Below are positions 1 through 6,174 of a stretch of DNA of 6,715 nt, piece after piece. The position numbers and the translations under genes were made by a program. This stretch comes from Alphaproteobacteria bacterium. GTDB taxonomy: Bacteria > Pseudomonadota > Alphaproteobacteria > Micavibrionales > Micavibrionaceae. The notes below the pieces were generated by a model, which worked only from the letters and a program-made list of their open reading frames with translations, was not told the origin of the DNA and did no database searches. Within the stretch, counting starts at the first letter, position 1. Each line of letters opens with the position of its first letter. The DNA is taken from the NCBI GenBank assembly GCA_023301785.1, contig JALZUF010000081.1:1-6715 (forward strand). The letters are read 5' to 3'.

Positions 1-1151
1 GATAATACCATCTTTCCAGACTCGTTTGATAGCGCCATCAGGGTAACACCGCGTAAACGCGATTGGATGTTTTCGAAAGTGGTCGAGCCACTGTCTTTAT
101 CCGCGTGCCCCTCTAACATATCGTGCAAGGCATCCATGCCTTTTGAAATTTTGATGGTGTCTAACTTTGTACCCAAAAGCTTGGCACATTCGGCGGCGTC
201 ATCAAGACTGTCTTGAGAGGTATAGGGTGAGGGCATCATAACGCAATGCACGTTAGCCGCACCAATCGCGTCGACGGCGATAGCGGCACTAAGCGCGCTG
301 TCTATGCCGCCAGATAAACCAAGCAAGACACCTTTGAAACCATTTTTATAGATGTAGTCTTGGAGGCCAAGTGTGACGGCTTTGTAGAGTGTTTCTTGGA
401 TCGGTAATTCGGATGTGAGTAAGTTGTCAGTTAGTGACGTTACACATTCTTCGAATGAAGGTAATTGGTTTGTGATTTTACCATTCTTATCCATCACGAA
501 AGATTGACCGTCAAAGACTAAATCATCCTGTCCGCCAATTTGGTTGACGTAGATAAGGGGCAGGTTTGTTTCTTGAATGCGCGCCTGTGCCATTTGAATG
601 CGGCGTTCAACAATGTCCGTTTGATAGGGCGAACCGTTTAGCACGATTAATTGTTCAGCGCCTTGAGATTTTAAATGCGCGGAGACATCTTTGTGCCACA
701 TATCTTCACAGATCATGATGCCTAGCTTGTGACCTTTGAAATCATATATGTCAGGTTTGATTGTGCCGTATTCAAAGTATCTTTTTTCATCGAACACGCC
801 TGTATTGGGTAGTTGATGTTTAAAGATTTTATGTTGAATTTTACCATCACCAATGACAAAGGCGGCATTGTAAAGCTTTCCGTCTTCTTCCCACGGCAAG
901 CCGATAAGGAGGAAGGGGGCGTGCGTGGCGCTTTCTTTAACAAGCTGTTCGAAGATGTCCTTGGCATGATCTATAAAGCTGGGTTTTAGAACGAGGTCAT
1001 CAACCGGGTAACCCGTTAAGATTATCTCAGAATAAATGATGAGATCACTTTGTGGGTTTGCATCACGGACAGCACGAATTTTATTTGCGTTGCCGTTCAC
1101 ATCACCAGCAGCAGGATTCAGTTGTGCCAATGTGATGTTAAGGTCGCTCAT
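1..1151 (-). CDS. nadE: Glutamine-dependent NAD+ synthetase, C-terminus beyond the window
   Basis: This enzyme makes NAD+ from nicotinic acid adenine dinucleotide, ATP and glutamine in the cytosol, the last step of NAD synthesis. I translated 383 codons from the ATG at 1151-1149; the frame stays open to the left edge. Residues 1 to about 250 form a nitrilase-type glutaminase domain. It shows Glu42 (before LTGYP), Lys111 (KHQLPN, followed by GVFDEKRYF) and Cys148 (GIMICEDMW), matching the family's Glu-Lys-Cys triad. The ATP-pyrophosphatase domain follows, with the P-loop SGGIDSA at 280-286. The last visible residues, MALSNESGKMVL, lead into the point where relatives carry STGNKSE, so about 150-180 residues should lie outside the window. 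The gene starts 7 nt after the DAHP synthase stop. An AAAAGG at 1163-1168, inside that gene's end, may be its ribosome binding site (spacing 11). The family assignment is very secure. Confidence 0.96.
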   Translation of the reverse strand, partial: MSDLNITLAQLNPAAGDVNGNANKIRAVRDANPQSDLIIYSEIILTGYPVDDLVLKPSFIDHAKDIFEQLVKESATHAPFLLIGLPWEEDGKLYNAAFVIGDGKIQHKIFKHQLPNTGVFDEKRYFEYGTIKPDIYDFKGHKLGIMICEDMWHKDVSAHLKSQGAEQLIVLNGSPYQTDIVERRIQMAQARIQETNLPLIYVNQIGGQDDLVFDGQSFVMDKNGKITNQLPSFEECVTSLTDNLLTSELPIQETLYKAVTLGLQDYIYKNGFKGVLLGLSGGIDSALSAAIAVDAIGAANVHCVMMPSPYTSQDSLDDAAECAKLLGTKLDTIKISKGMDALHDMLEGHADKDSGSTTFENIQSRLRGVTLMALSNESGKMVL

Positions 1152-1158
1152 AAAACGT

Positions 1159-2508
1159 TTAGCCTTTTATTTTTTTTAACTCATCGGCCACCAAGAAAGC
1201 AAGCTCAAGCGCTTGGTTTGCGTTCAAACGTGGATCACAAGCCGTGTGATAACGGCTAGATAAATCTTCATCCGTTACGGCATCTGCACCACCAACACAT
1301 TCGGTGACGTCTTGACCTGTCATTTCAAAGTGCACGCCGCCAGGGTGTGTGCCCTCATTGCGGTGTACGGCAAAAAATCCTTGAACTTCTTTTAGGATGT
1401 TTGAGAATTTACGTGTTTTGAAACCACTAGGTGATTTTTCAACATTACCGTGCATTGGATCACAAATCCAAACAACGTTGCGGCCTTCTTCTTTAACGCG
1501 GCGAACGAGCGGTGCAAGTTTTTCTTCAACTTGGTCTGCGCCCATACGTGCGATTAATGAAAGACGGCCTGGCTCGTTTTCAGGGTTAAGCGTATCAATT
1601 AATTTAATGAGCGTATCTGCATCTAACTCTGGTGGTACTTTCATACCGATCGGGTTATTGATGCCACGGGCAAATTCAATTTGTGCGCCGTCTGTTTGTT
1701 GCGTACGTGCGCCAATCCATAGGAAGTGAGCAGAGGTGTCATAGTAATCACCAGTTGTACTGTCGACGCGTGTCATGGCTTCTTCATAAGGAAGGAGTAG
1801 TGCTTCGTGGCAAGTGTAGAAATCTGTTTGACGCATAGCCGTCACAGTGTTGCTGTTGATACCGCAAGCATTCATAAAGCGAATAGCTTGGTCGATATCG
1901 GCGGCGGTTTCTTCGAAACGGGCGCTTACTGGGCTGTCTTTGACGAAATCTAGGTTCCAGTTGTGAATCTTACTGAGGTTGGCATAGCCACCTGTTGCAA
2001 AGGCACGCAATAAGTTTAGCGTTGATGCGGATTGGTTGTAAGCGCGGATCATGCGTTGTGGGTCAGGAACGCGCGCTTCTTCTGTGAATGCAAGTTTGTT
2101 GATGATGTCACCACGGTAGCTAGGGAGTTCAACGCCGTCGATAGTTTCAGTATCTGCAGAACGTGGTTTGGCAAATTGACCCGCCATACGACCCATTTTA
2201 ATAATAGGGAGTGATCCACCATAAGTAAGTGTGACAGCCATTTGTAAAAGTACACGGAACGTGTCGCGGATTTTTGTCGCGCCAAATTCGCTGAAGCTTT
2301 CAGCGCAATCACCACCTTGTAAGATGAAGGCTTTACCTTCGCAGGCTAAGGCCAGTTGACGTTTTAGCTCACGCGCTTCACCTGCAAAAACGAGAGGAGG
2401 AAGATCAGATATGATTCTTTCCACGTTTTTAAGTTTATCCTGATCTGGGTAATTAGGAAGTTGTGTTGCGGGCTTATCGCGCCATGTATTGGGTTGCCAA
2501 TTGCTCAT
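1159..2508 (-). CDS. aroG: 3-deoxy-D-arabino-heptulosonate 7-phosphate (DAHP) synthase, class II
   Basis: This enzyme condenses phosphoenolpyruvate with erythrose 4-phosphate to DAHP, the committed first step of the shikimate pathway to Phe, Tyr and Trp. The 449 residues align with class II enzymes over their whole length. Visible landmarks are WQPNTWRDKPATQLPNYPD (4-22), GGDCAESF (65-72), GRMAGQFAKPRS (106-117), CDPMHGNV (349-356), HFEMTGQ (393-399) and CDPRLN (424-429). Cys68, His353, Glu395 and Asp425 match the metal ligands that I recall as Cys87, His369, Glu411 and Asp441 in the Mycobacterium tuberculosis enzyme. The near-constant offset of 16-19 means the internal helical insert is probably retained (type IIA, primary metabolism) rather than lost as in the shorter phenazine-type enzymes. 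The start is firm: an in-frame TAA at 2530-2532 lies 24 nt upstream with no start codon between. The gene opens a probable two-gene unit with nadE. Symbols for class II genes vary between genomes (aroG, aroF). Confidence 0.97.
   Translation of the reverse strand: MSNWQPNTWRDKPATQLPNYPDQDKLKNVERIISDLPPLVFAGEARELKRQLALACEGKAFILQGGDCAESFSEFGATKIRDTFRVLLQMAVTLTYGGSLPIIKMGRMAGQFAKPRSADTETIDGVELPSYRGDIINKLAFTEEARVPDPQRMIRAYNQSASTLNLLRAFATGGYANLSKIHNWNLDFVKDSPVSARFEETAADIDQAIRFMNACGINSNTVTAMRQTDFYTCHEALLLPYEEAMTRVDSTTGDYYDTSAHFLWIGARTQQTDGAQIEFARGINNPIGMKVPPELDADTLIKLIDTLNPENEPGRLSLIARMGADQVEEKLAPLVRRVKEEGRNVVWICDPMHGNVEKSPSGFKTRKFSNILKEVQGFFAVHRNEGTHPGGVHFEMTGQDVTECVGGADAVTDEDLSSRYHTACDPRLNANQALELAFLVADELKKIKG
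1163..1168 (-). promoter_or_regulatory. Probable ribosome binding site of nadE inside the DAHP synthase 3' end
   Basis: On the minus strand AAAAGG lies 11 nt before the nadE ATG and spans the last codons of the DAHP synthase gene (Lys-Gly just before TAA). The spacing is slightly long. Because the site is covered by ribosomes finishing the upstream gene, translation of nadE is probably coupled to it. The site is seen in the sequence; its function is inferred. Confidence 0.45.
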
Positions 2509-2585
2509 ATTCTCGTTCTTTTCTCGTGTTTAAGACGTGTTAGATGTAAGGGAAAAACATATAAAAATCAACGATTAAGCGGCAA

Positions 2586-2615
2586 ATAATATATTGACAT
2601 AATGAAAACAATCAA
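2586..2615 (-). promoter_or_regulatory. Candidate promoter for the DAHP synthase-nadE unit
   Basis: On the minus strand TTGATT (2615-2610) and TATTAT (2591-2586) are separated by 18 nt, giving an acceptable sigma70-like pair about 80 nt before the DAHP synthase ATG. It occupies the same DNA as the plus-strand TTGACA candidate, so the two promoters would compete or share a regulator if both are real. AT-rich DNA yields such matches by chance, and a second weak pair (TTGATT near 2567-2572 and TACATC near 2543-2548) exists closer to the gene. Confidence 0.3.
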
Positions 2616-2621
2616 TGTAAG
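2594..2621 (+). promoter_or_regulatory. Candidate sigma70-type promoter for the 106-residue gene
   Basis: A perfect TTGACA at 2594-2599 is followed after 16 nt by the poor -10 candidate TGTAAG (2616-2621); TAAGTT at 2618-2623, with spacing 18, is an alternative. Transcription would begin roughly 25 nt before the ATG at 2654. The -35 match is good and the -10 match is weak, so this is a suggestion only. A weak AAGAG (2643-2647), six nt before the ATG, could serve as ribosome binding site. Confidence 0.35.
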
Positions 2622-2653
2622 TTGTCCTTCATATTGTTTGAAAAGAGTATTTT

Positions 2654-2974
2654 ATGATTAAAGCGTTTAGAGATGCCAAAGATTTCCCGTCAGCTTCTAT
2701 TGATGAAATTACCCGCGTGCACGAAATTCATGAAAAAATTGCGAAGCTTAGTGGTTATAAAAGTGCGGGTTTTGCTTCTGATTTTTTAGATGATGGGGTT
2801 GCTATCGTTACACTCACGTTTACAAAAGACAAAAAAAGATTTGAGTGTGATGCAAGTGGCGACAATATTATCGATGCAGCAAAGATAATTCTTGATCGCG
2901 CAAAAGCCCTTCGTGTTGATAATGGTAAGCAATATAAATATGCGCCAACTATTGGTAATTTAAGAGTACACTAA
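2654..2974 (+). CDS. Uncharacterised 106-residue protein
   Basis: I do not recognise this family. The only plus-strand gene here, it encodes 106 residues rich in Lys, Asp and Ile, with no signal peptide and no membrane segment, so it should be cytosolic. The start is well fixed: an in-frame TGA at 2639-2641 lies 15 nt upstream and no other start codon fits. Reading the pattern by eye, residues 16-33 look like an amphipathic helix. About 38-44, 48-57 and 61-66 look like beta strands (the middle one is DGVAIVTLTF), and 70-86 like a second helix (NIIDAAKIILDRAKAL), followed by a polar tail. This alpha-beta-beta-beta-alpha order resembles a double-stranded RNA-binding-like fold, but the usual basic KKxAK signature is absent, so no function is claimed. 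Codon use and open length look like a genuine gene. It diverges from DAHP synthase, and its stop overlaps the gor stop. Confidence 0.8.
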   Translation: MIKAFRDAKDFPSASIDEITRVHEIHEKIAKLSGYKSAGFASDFLDDGVAIVTLTFTKDKKRFECDASGDNIIDAAKIILDRAKALRVDNGKQYKYAPTIGNLRVH

Positions 2975-4344
2975 GATTTTGCAGGCTCTCGCATGGTTAC
3001 GAATTCTTCGGCGGCGGTGGGGTGGATGCCGATTGTTGAATCAAATTGTGATTTCGTCACACCTGCTTTAACGGCAATACCAATCCCTTGTAAGATTTCA
3101 GGTGCATCTGCGCCGCACATATGAGCCCCTAATATTTTATCAGTTTCCTTATCAACGATAAGTTTCATGAAGGATCGTTCATCGCGTCCGCTTAAAGTGT
3201 GACGCATCGGTTTGAAATCTGATTTGTAAATATCAATATCAAAGCCTTTATCACGTGCCTCATGCTCTGCTAATCCAACAGTCCCGATGGGCGGATTTGA
3301 AAATACGGCGGTGGGGATGTTGTCGTAGGAGACAATGCGTTGGTGATTGTTGAAATATTTATCAGCGAGTAAGTGCCCTTCGGCAAGGGCGACGGGAGTG
3401 AGCTCAACACGATTAATCACATCACCAACAGCATAGATATGGGGCGTGCTGGTTTCGAATTCATCGTTAACAATAATGGCACCATTATCTTTTGTTTCAA
3501 TGCCAGCAGCCTCCAGGTTAAGGTTTTCAGTGTTGGCAACACGGCCAATGGCGGAGAAGACTAAGTCGCAGTTAATGCTTTCGCCTGTATCTGTTTCAAC
3601 GGTATAGGTTCCACTGTTCTTACTGACTTGTTTGATGTTGGTTTCGAGGCGGATGTTGATGTTTTGCTTTTTCATTTCATCATGTAGGAAGGTACGAACG
3701 TCTTCATCAAAGCCGCGTAAGACTTGATCGCCACGATGGATAATCGTTACCTTTGAACCTAAGCCGTGGAAAATGTGTGCAAATTCAACACCAATGTAGC
3801 CGCCACCTTCAATGACGATGTGATCAGGCTTTTGATCCAAATAAAAGGCCTCGTCGGAAATGATTGTGTGTTCCGCACCGTCATATGAAGGTTTGCGAGG
3901 TAAGCCGCCAGTAGCGATAAGTATTTTATCGGCGGTAATTGTTTTATCGCCAACTTGGAGGGTGTGTTTATCAATGAAGCTGGCGTTATCCGTAAAGACA
4001 TCTGCGCCTGAATTGTTTAGCATTGTTTTATAAATACCGTTAAGGCGGTTGATTTCTTTGTCTTTATTTTCGATTAGCTTTTGCCAATCGAATTGAATGT
4101 TATCAACGCTCCAACCGAAGCCTTTGGCATCTTCGAAGGCGGGGCCATAGTCGGAGGCGTAAGCGAGAAGTTTTTTAGGGACACAACCAATATTAACGCA
4201 CGTGCCACCAAAGTGACGGCCTTCGGCGATACCGACTTTTGCGCCATGGCCAGCCGCGATACGAGCGGAACGTGTGCCGCCAGAACCTGCACCAATGACG
4301 AAGTAGTCGTAATCAAAGTCATGTGTGTTTTTATTTTGAGACAT
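2971..4344 (-). CDS. gor: Glutathione-disulfide reductase
   Basis: This cytosolic FAD enzyme reduces glutathione disulfide with NADPH and keeps the thiol pool reduced. The 457 residues are the usual family length. In order they show the FAD-binding GAGSGG (18-23), the redox-active disulfide Cys49-Cys54 in GGTCVNIGCVPKK, the NADPH-binding GGGYIG (180-185), a second FAD motif IYAVGD, and the C-terminal HPTAAEEFVT with catalytic His441 and Glu446. Arg204 and Arg210 (HRGDQVLRGFD) sit where glutathione reductases bind the 2'-phosphate of NADPH, which, with the VNIGCVPKK context, separates it from lipoamide dehydrogenase, mercuric reductase and trypanothione reductase. The ATG lies inside the end of the upstream acyltransferase gene (14-nt overlap), with only a weak AAAGA as ribosome binding site, so translation is likely coupled. 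No terminator is visible after its TAG, which overlaps the stop of the convergent gene. Confidence 0.96.
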   Translation of the reverse strand: MSQNKNTHDFDYDYFVIGAGSGGTRSARIAAGHGAKVGIAEGRHFGGTCVNIGCVPKKLLAYASDYGPAFEDAKGFGWSVDNIQFDWQKLIENKDKEINRLNGIYKTMLNNSGADVFTDNASFIDKHTLQVGDKTITADKILIATGGLPRKPSYDGAEHTIISDEAFYLDQKPDHIVIEGGGYIGVEFAHIFHGLGSKVTIIHRGDQVLRGFDEDVRTFLHDEMKKQNINIRLETNIKQVSKNSGTYTVETDTGESINCDLVFSAIGRVANTENLNLEAAGIETKDNGAIIVNDEFETSTPHIYAVGDVINRVELTPVALAEGHLLADKYFNNHQRIVSYDNIPTAVFSNPPIGTVGLAEHEARDKGFDIDIYKSDFKPMRHTLSGRDERSFMKLIVDKETDKILGAHMCGADAPEILQGIGIAVKAGVTKSQFDSTIGIHPTAAEEFVTMREPAKS

Positions 4345-5218
4345 TGTTGTATCTTTCTATTTCGGCGGCGGACATCCAACGACGATGCAGCCATAGCCAT
4401 TGTTCTGGGCGTTGTGTAATCCACTTTTCAAGTATGTCGTGCGTTGCAGATGCTATTTCATTACTTGATTTGTTCGTTGTCGTAATAGGATCGGTTACTG
4501 TGATTTTAAAATCAATGCCTTTCAGACGTTCAATACGAAGGGGGATGATTGGTGCATCAAATTTTTGCGCCAGTGTAACAAAATGTGTTGAGGTCATCGC
4601 GGGGTGGCCAAAGAAATTGAGCTTTTCACCTTCGTTAAATTTTTGATCAATGAGAATGCCAATGCCTTCACCAGATTTTAAAGTCTTTACCATGTTACGC
4701 GTGCCACTGCGGGATTTGGGGATTGGGCTTAAGGCGCCATCAGTTTTACGGATATTGTTAAGAATGGTGTCGACGTAAGGATTGTTTGGGGCGCGGTAGA
4801 CGGGGTTTACCTTGATGCCAGTCTGAATTAAAAACGCAGGCGGACAAATTTCCCAGTTACCGATATGCGCGGACACAAAAATAGGTGATTTGTCTTTGAG
4901 CTTTTTGAAGTCTTCTATACCAACGATTGTCGTGTGGTGTTTTGCAATGGTTTTGATGTGAGGGTATTCCATCATAACGCGGCCTAAGTTTTCCCACATG
5001 CCAATGAGAATGACTTCTATATCAGTATCTTTTTTGTCAGGAAAGGCGAGCTTTATATTAGCCCGCGCTTTACGTGATGCGGCGAGGTTTCTGCCTATAT
5101 TACGCCCTAGCCACGCGCCTATGTTTGATGCCCATAGGGCAGGCAGAACTTTGGAGAATAAAAGAAGGATGGAAAGTAAAACAGCTTCTATAAAATAACG
5201 AATTTTTTTCAGCATCAC
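4331..5218 (-). CDS. LpxL/HtrB-family lipid A (lauroyl-type) acyltransferase
   Basis: Members of this family transfer a fatty acyl chain from acyl-ACP to Kdo-lipid A or a related lipid at the inner membrane. The 295-residue length is typical. A hydrophobic segment at about 10-37 (VLLSILLLFSKVLPALWASN) should anchor it. The catalytic H(X)4E motif is seen as His118 and Glu123 in SAHIGNWE. Further family marks are VYRAPNNPYVD, the GEGIGILIDQ stretch with a following FFGHPAMTSTH, and RPEQWLWLHRRW (270-281). The neighbours lpxK and waaA support a lipid A role, though acyl chain and position (LpxL, LpxM or another late acyltransferase) cannot be read from sequence. The start is ambiguous: GTG at 5218-5216 or ATG at 5215-5213. 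They overlap the lpxK stop by four bases and one base. AAAAGAG at 5227-5233 is 8 or 11 nt away, slightly favouring GTG. Confidence 0.92.
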   Translation of the reverse strand: MMLKKIRYFIEAVLLSILLLFSKVLPALWASNIGAWLGRNIGRNLAASRKARANIKLAFPDKKDTDIEVILIGMWENLGRVMMEYPHIKTIAKHHTTIVGIEDFKKLKDKSPIFVSAHIGNWEICPPAFLIQTGIKVNPVYRAPNNPYVDTILNNIRKTDGALSPIPKSRSGTRNMVKTLKSGEGIGILIDQKFNEGEKLNFFGHPAMTSTHFVTLAQKFDAPIIPLRIERLKGIDFKITVTDPITTTNKSSNEIASATHDILEKWITQRPEQWLWLHRRWMSAAEIERYNNVSK

Positions 5219-5233
5219 TTTAGGTGCTCTTTT
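5213..5233 (-). promoter_or_regulatory. Coupled stop/start junction and ribosome binding site, lpxK to acyltransferase
   Basis: On the minus strand the lpxK stop TGA is embedded in GTGATG, so both possible starts of the acyltransferase (GTG, then ATG) overlap it. AAAAGAG (5233-5227), within the last codons of lpxK, can serve as Shine-Dalgarno sequence for either start. This is the classic layout of termination-reinitiation coupling and implies matched output of the kinase and the acyltransferase. Confidence 0.6.
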
Positions 5234-6171
5234 AGATATTGAAGCAAGGCGTTTTCATCTTTAAATTCTAATTCGATTGGTAATGTTTTGATTTTATCTT
5301 TGACCTCTTTTGGTAAGCGAACATGATCTTTTTCGGTAGTGATGAGTGTCGCTTCATTCTCTTCAGCTTTTTTTAGAAGTGTTTGAATTTCATAGAGGCT
5401 GTAGAGGTGATGATCGGGGAAAGGATACCATTTCAAAACGTTTGCGTTCATTTCTTGAAGCGTGGCTAGGAATTTCTCAGGGCGACCAAGGCCAGCAAAG
5501 GCAACATAGTTTTCTTTTGTAACATCACCGCTTGCGTTAATGCGTGCTTCAAATACAGGCTTGTCGGATGTAAGGGCATTGCCGATGCAAATCACGGCGT
5601 TTGTTTTTGGTAAGATGCGGGAGAGGGGTTCGCGCAAAGGCCCAGCAGGGATGGTTTTGCTGTTACCAAAGTCTACGGCGCGATCGATGACAAGGAAGCT
5701 TATGTCTTTATGCAGGGCATTGTTTTGTAGGCCATCATCCATAATGATGAGGTCTATGTTATTTTCTTCCGCTAATTTTGCGCCGTCTTTGCGGTTTTGG
5801 GAGACTATAGTTTTGGCCTGTTGCGCAAGCAGTAAGGCTTCGTCACCCACTTGCGCGGCGCTGTGTTTTTTGATGTCAACGAAAGTGGCGCGCTCAATTT
5901 CACCCCCATAGCCGCGTGTTAAGAAAGCAGGATTGGTTGCTAAGTCATTATCTTTGATGAAGTTTAGAAGTCTGATAGCGGTTGGTGTTTTGCCACTGCC
6001 GCCAGCAACGGCATTACCAATACAGATCACAGAGATAGTGGATTTATATGTTTTGCCTTTCAAGGCTTGATTGGTGCGATGACCAATTTGGTAGAGCCAT
6101 GCGAGCGGTGTTAGGGCGGTGGAAATAATACCAGGCGGTTTGTACCAAAAAGAGGGGGTTTTTACAGGCAT
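5215..6171 (-). CDS. lpxK: Tetraacyldisaccharide 4'-kinase
   Basis: LpxK phosphorylates the 4' position of the tetraacyl-disaccharide 1-phosphate with ATP, giving lipid IVA at the cytosolic face of the inner membrane. The 318 residues match the family length. A short hydrophobic N-terminal stretch (about 14-29) is the expected membrane-associated helix. It is followed by GNAVAGGSGKTPT (52-64) with the P-loop AGGSGKT and Lys61, then LTRGYGG (84-90), VGDEALLLA (108-116) with Asp110 and Glu111, and MDDGLQN (144-150) with Asp145 and Asp146. FPDHHLY (251-257) and TTEKDHVRL (278-286) follow. These acidic and histidine positions correspond to residues known to matter in the Aquifex enzyme. The ATG lies 3 nt after the waaA stop, with a GAGA-type ribosome binding site. 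The gene is intact, sits in the lipid A operon, and its assignment is secure. Confidence 0.97.
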   Translation of the reverse strand: MPVKTPSFWYKPPGIISTALTPLAWLYQIGHRTNQALKGKTYKSTISVICIGNAVAGGSGKTPTAIRLLNFIKDNDLATNPAFLTRGYGGEIERATFVDIKKHSAAQVGDEALLLAQQAKTIVSQNRKDGAKLAEENNIDLIIMDDGLQNNALHKDISFLVIDRAVDFGNSKTIPAGPLREPLSRILPKTNAVICIGNALTSDKPVFEARINASGDVTKENYVAFAGLGRPEKFLATLQEMNANVLKWYPFPDHHLYSLYEIQTLLKKAEENEATLITTEKDHVRLPKEVKDKIKTLPIELEFKDENALLQYLKEHLK

Positions 6172-6174
6172 GGC

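Larger units (their letters stand above)
2509..2653. promoter_or_regulatory. Divergent intergenic region between DAHP synthase and the 106-residue gene
   Basis: This 145-nt AT-rich gap separates two genes that point away from each other, so it must hold the 5' signals of both unless one is transcribed from further off. It contains an AATATATT palindrome at 2588-2595 and a spaced inverted pair ATTGA (2593-2597) and TCAAT (2612-2616). It also holds a six-codon minus-strand mini-ORF (2540-2560). I see no strong terminator hairpin, no tRNA-like fold and no riboswitch that I recognise. Confidence 0.6.

Noticed and set aside
722..967. Minus-strand open frame of 81 codons
   Set aside because: It lies wholly inside nadE in another frame; the nadE frame encodes clear glutaminase-domain motifs.
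1050..1259. Plus-strand open frame of 69 codons across the nadE-DAHP synthase junction
   Set aside because: Antisense to two well-supported genes; no recognisable protein features.
1397..1729. Plus-strand open frame of 110 codons
   Set aside because: Antisense shadow of the DAHP synthase gene with Ser/Arg-rich low-quality composition.
2032..2315. Two short open frames (plus 2032-2214, minus 2049-2315)
   Set aside because: Both fall inside conserved DAHP synthase sequence in other frames.
2520..2545. Possible intrinsic terminator or attenuator hairpin before DAHP synthase
   Set aside because: The best pairing is six base pairs with a bulge and an 11-nt loop, and no T-run follows; too weak to call a terminator.
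4074..4646. Several open frames around the gor-acyltransferase junction (minus 4074-4424, plus 4081-4419, plus 4323-4646)
   Set aside because: They are alternate-frame or antisense readings of the gor N-terminus and acyltransferase C-terminus, both of which carry strong family motifs.
5540..5911. Plus-strand open frame of 123 codons
   Set aside because: Antisense to the lpxK core, including the DDGLQN region; no plausible start context.
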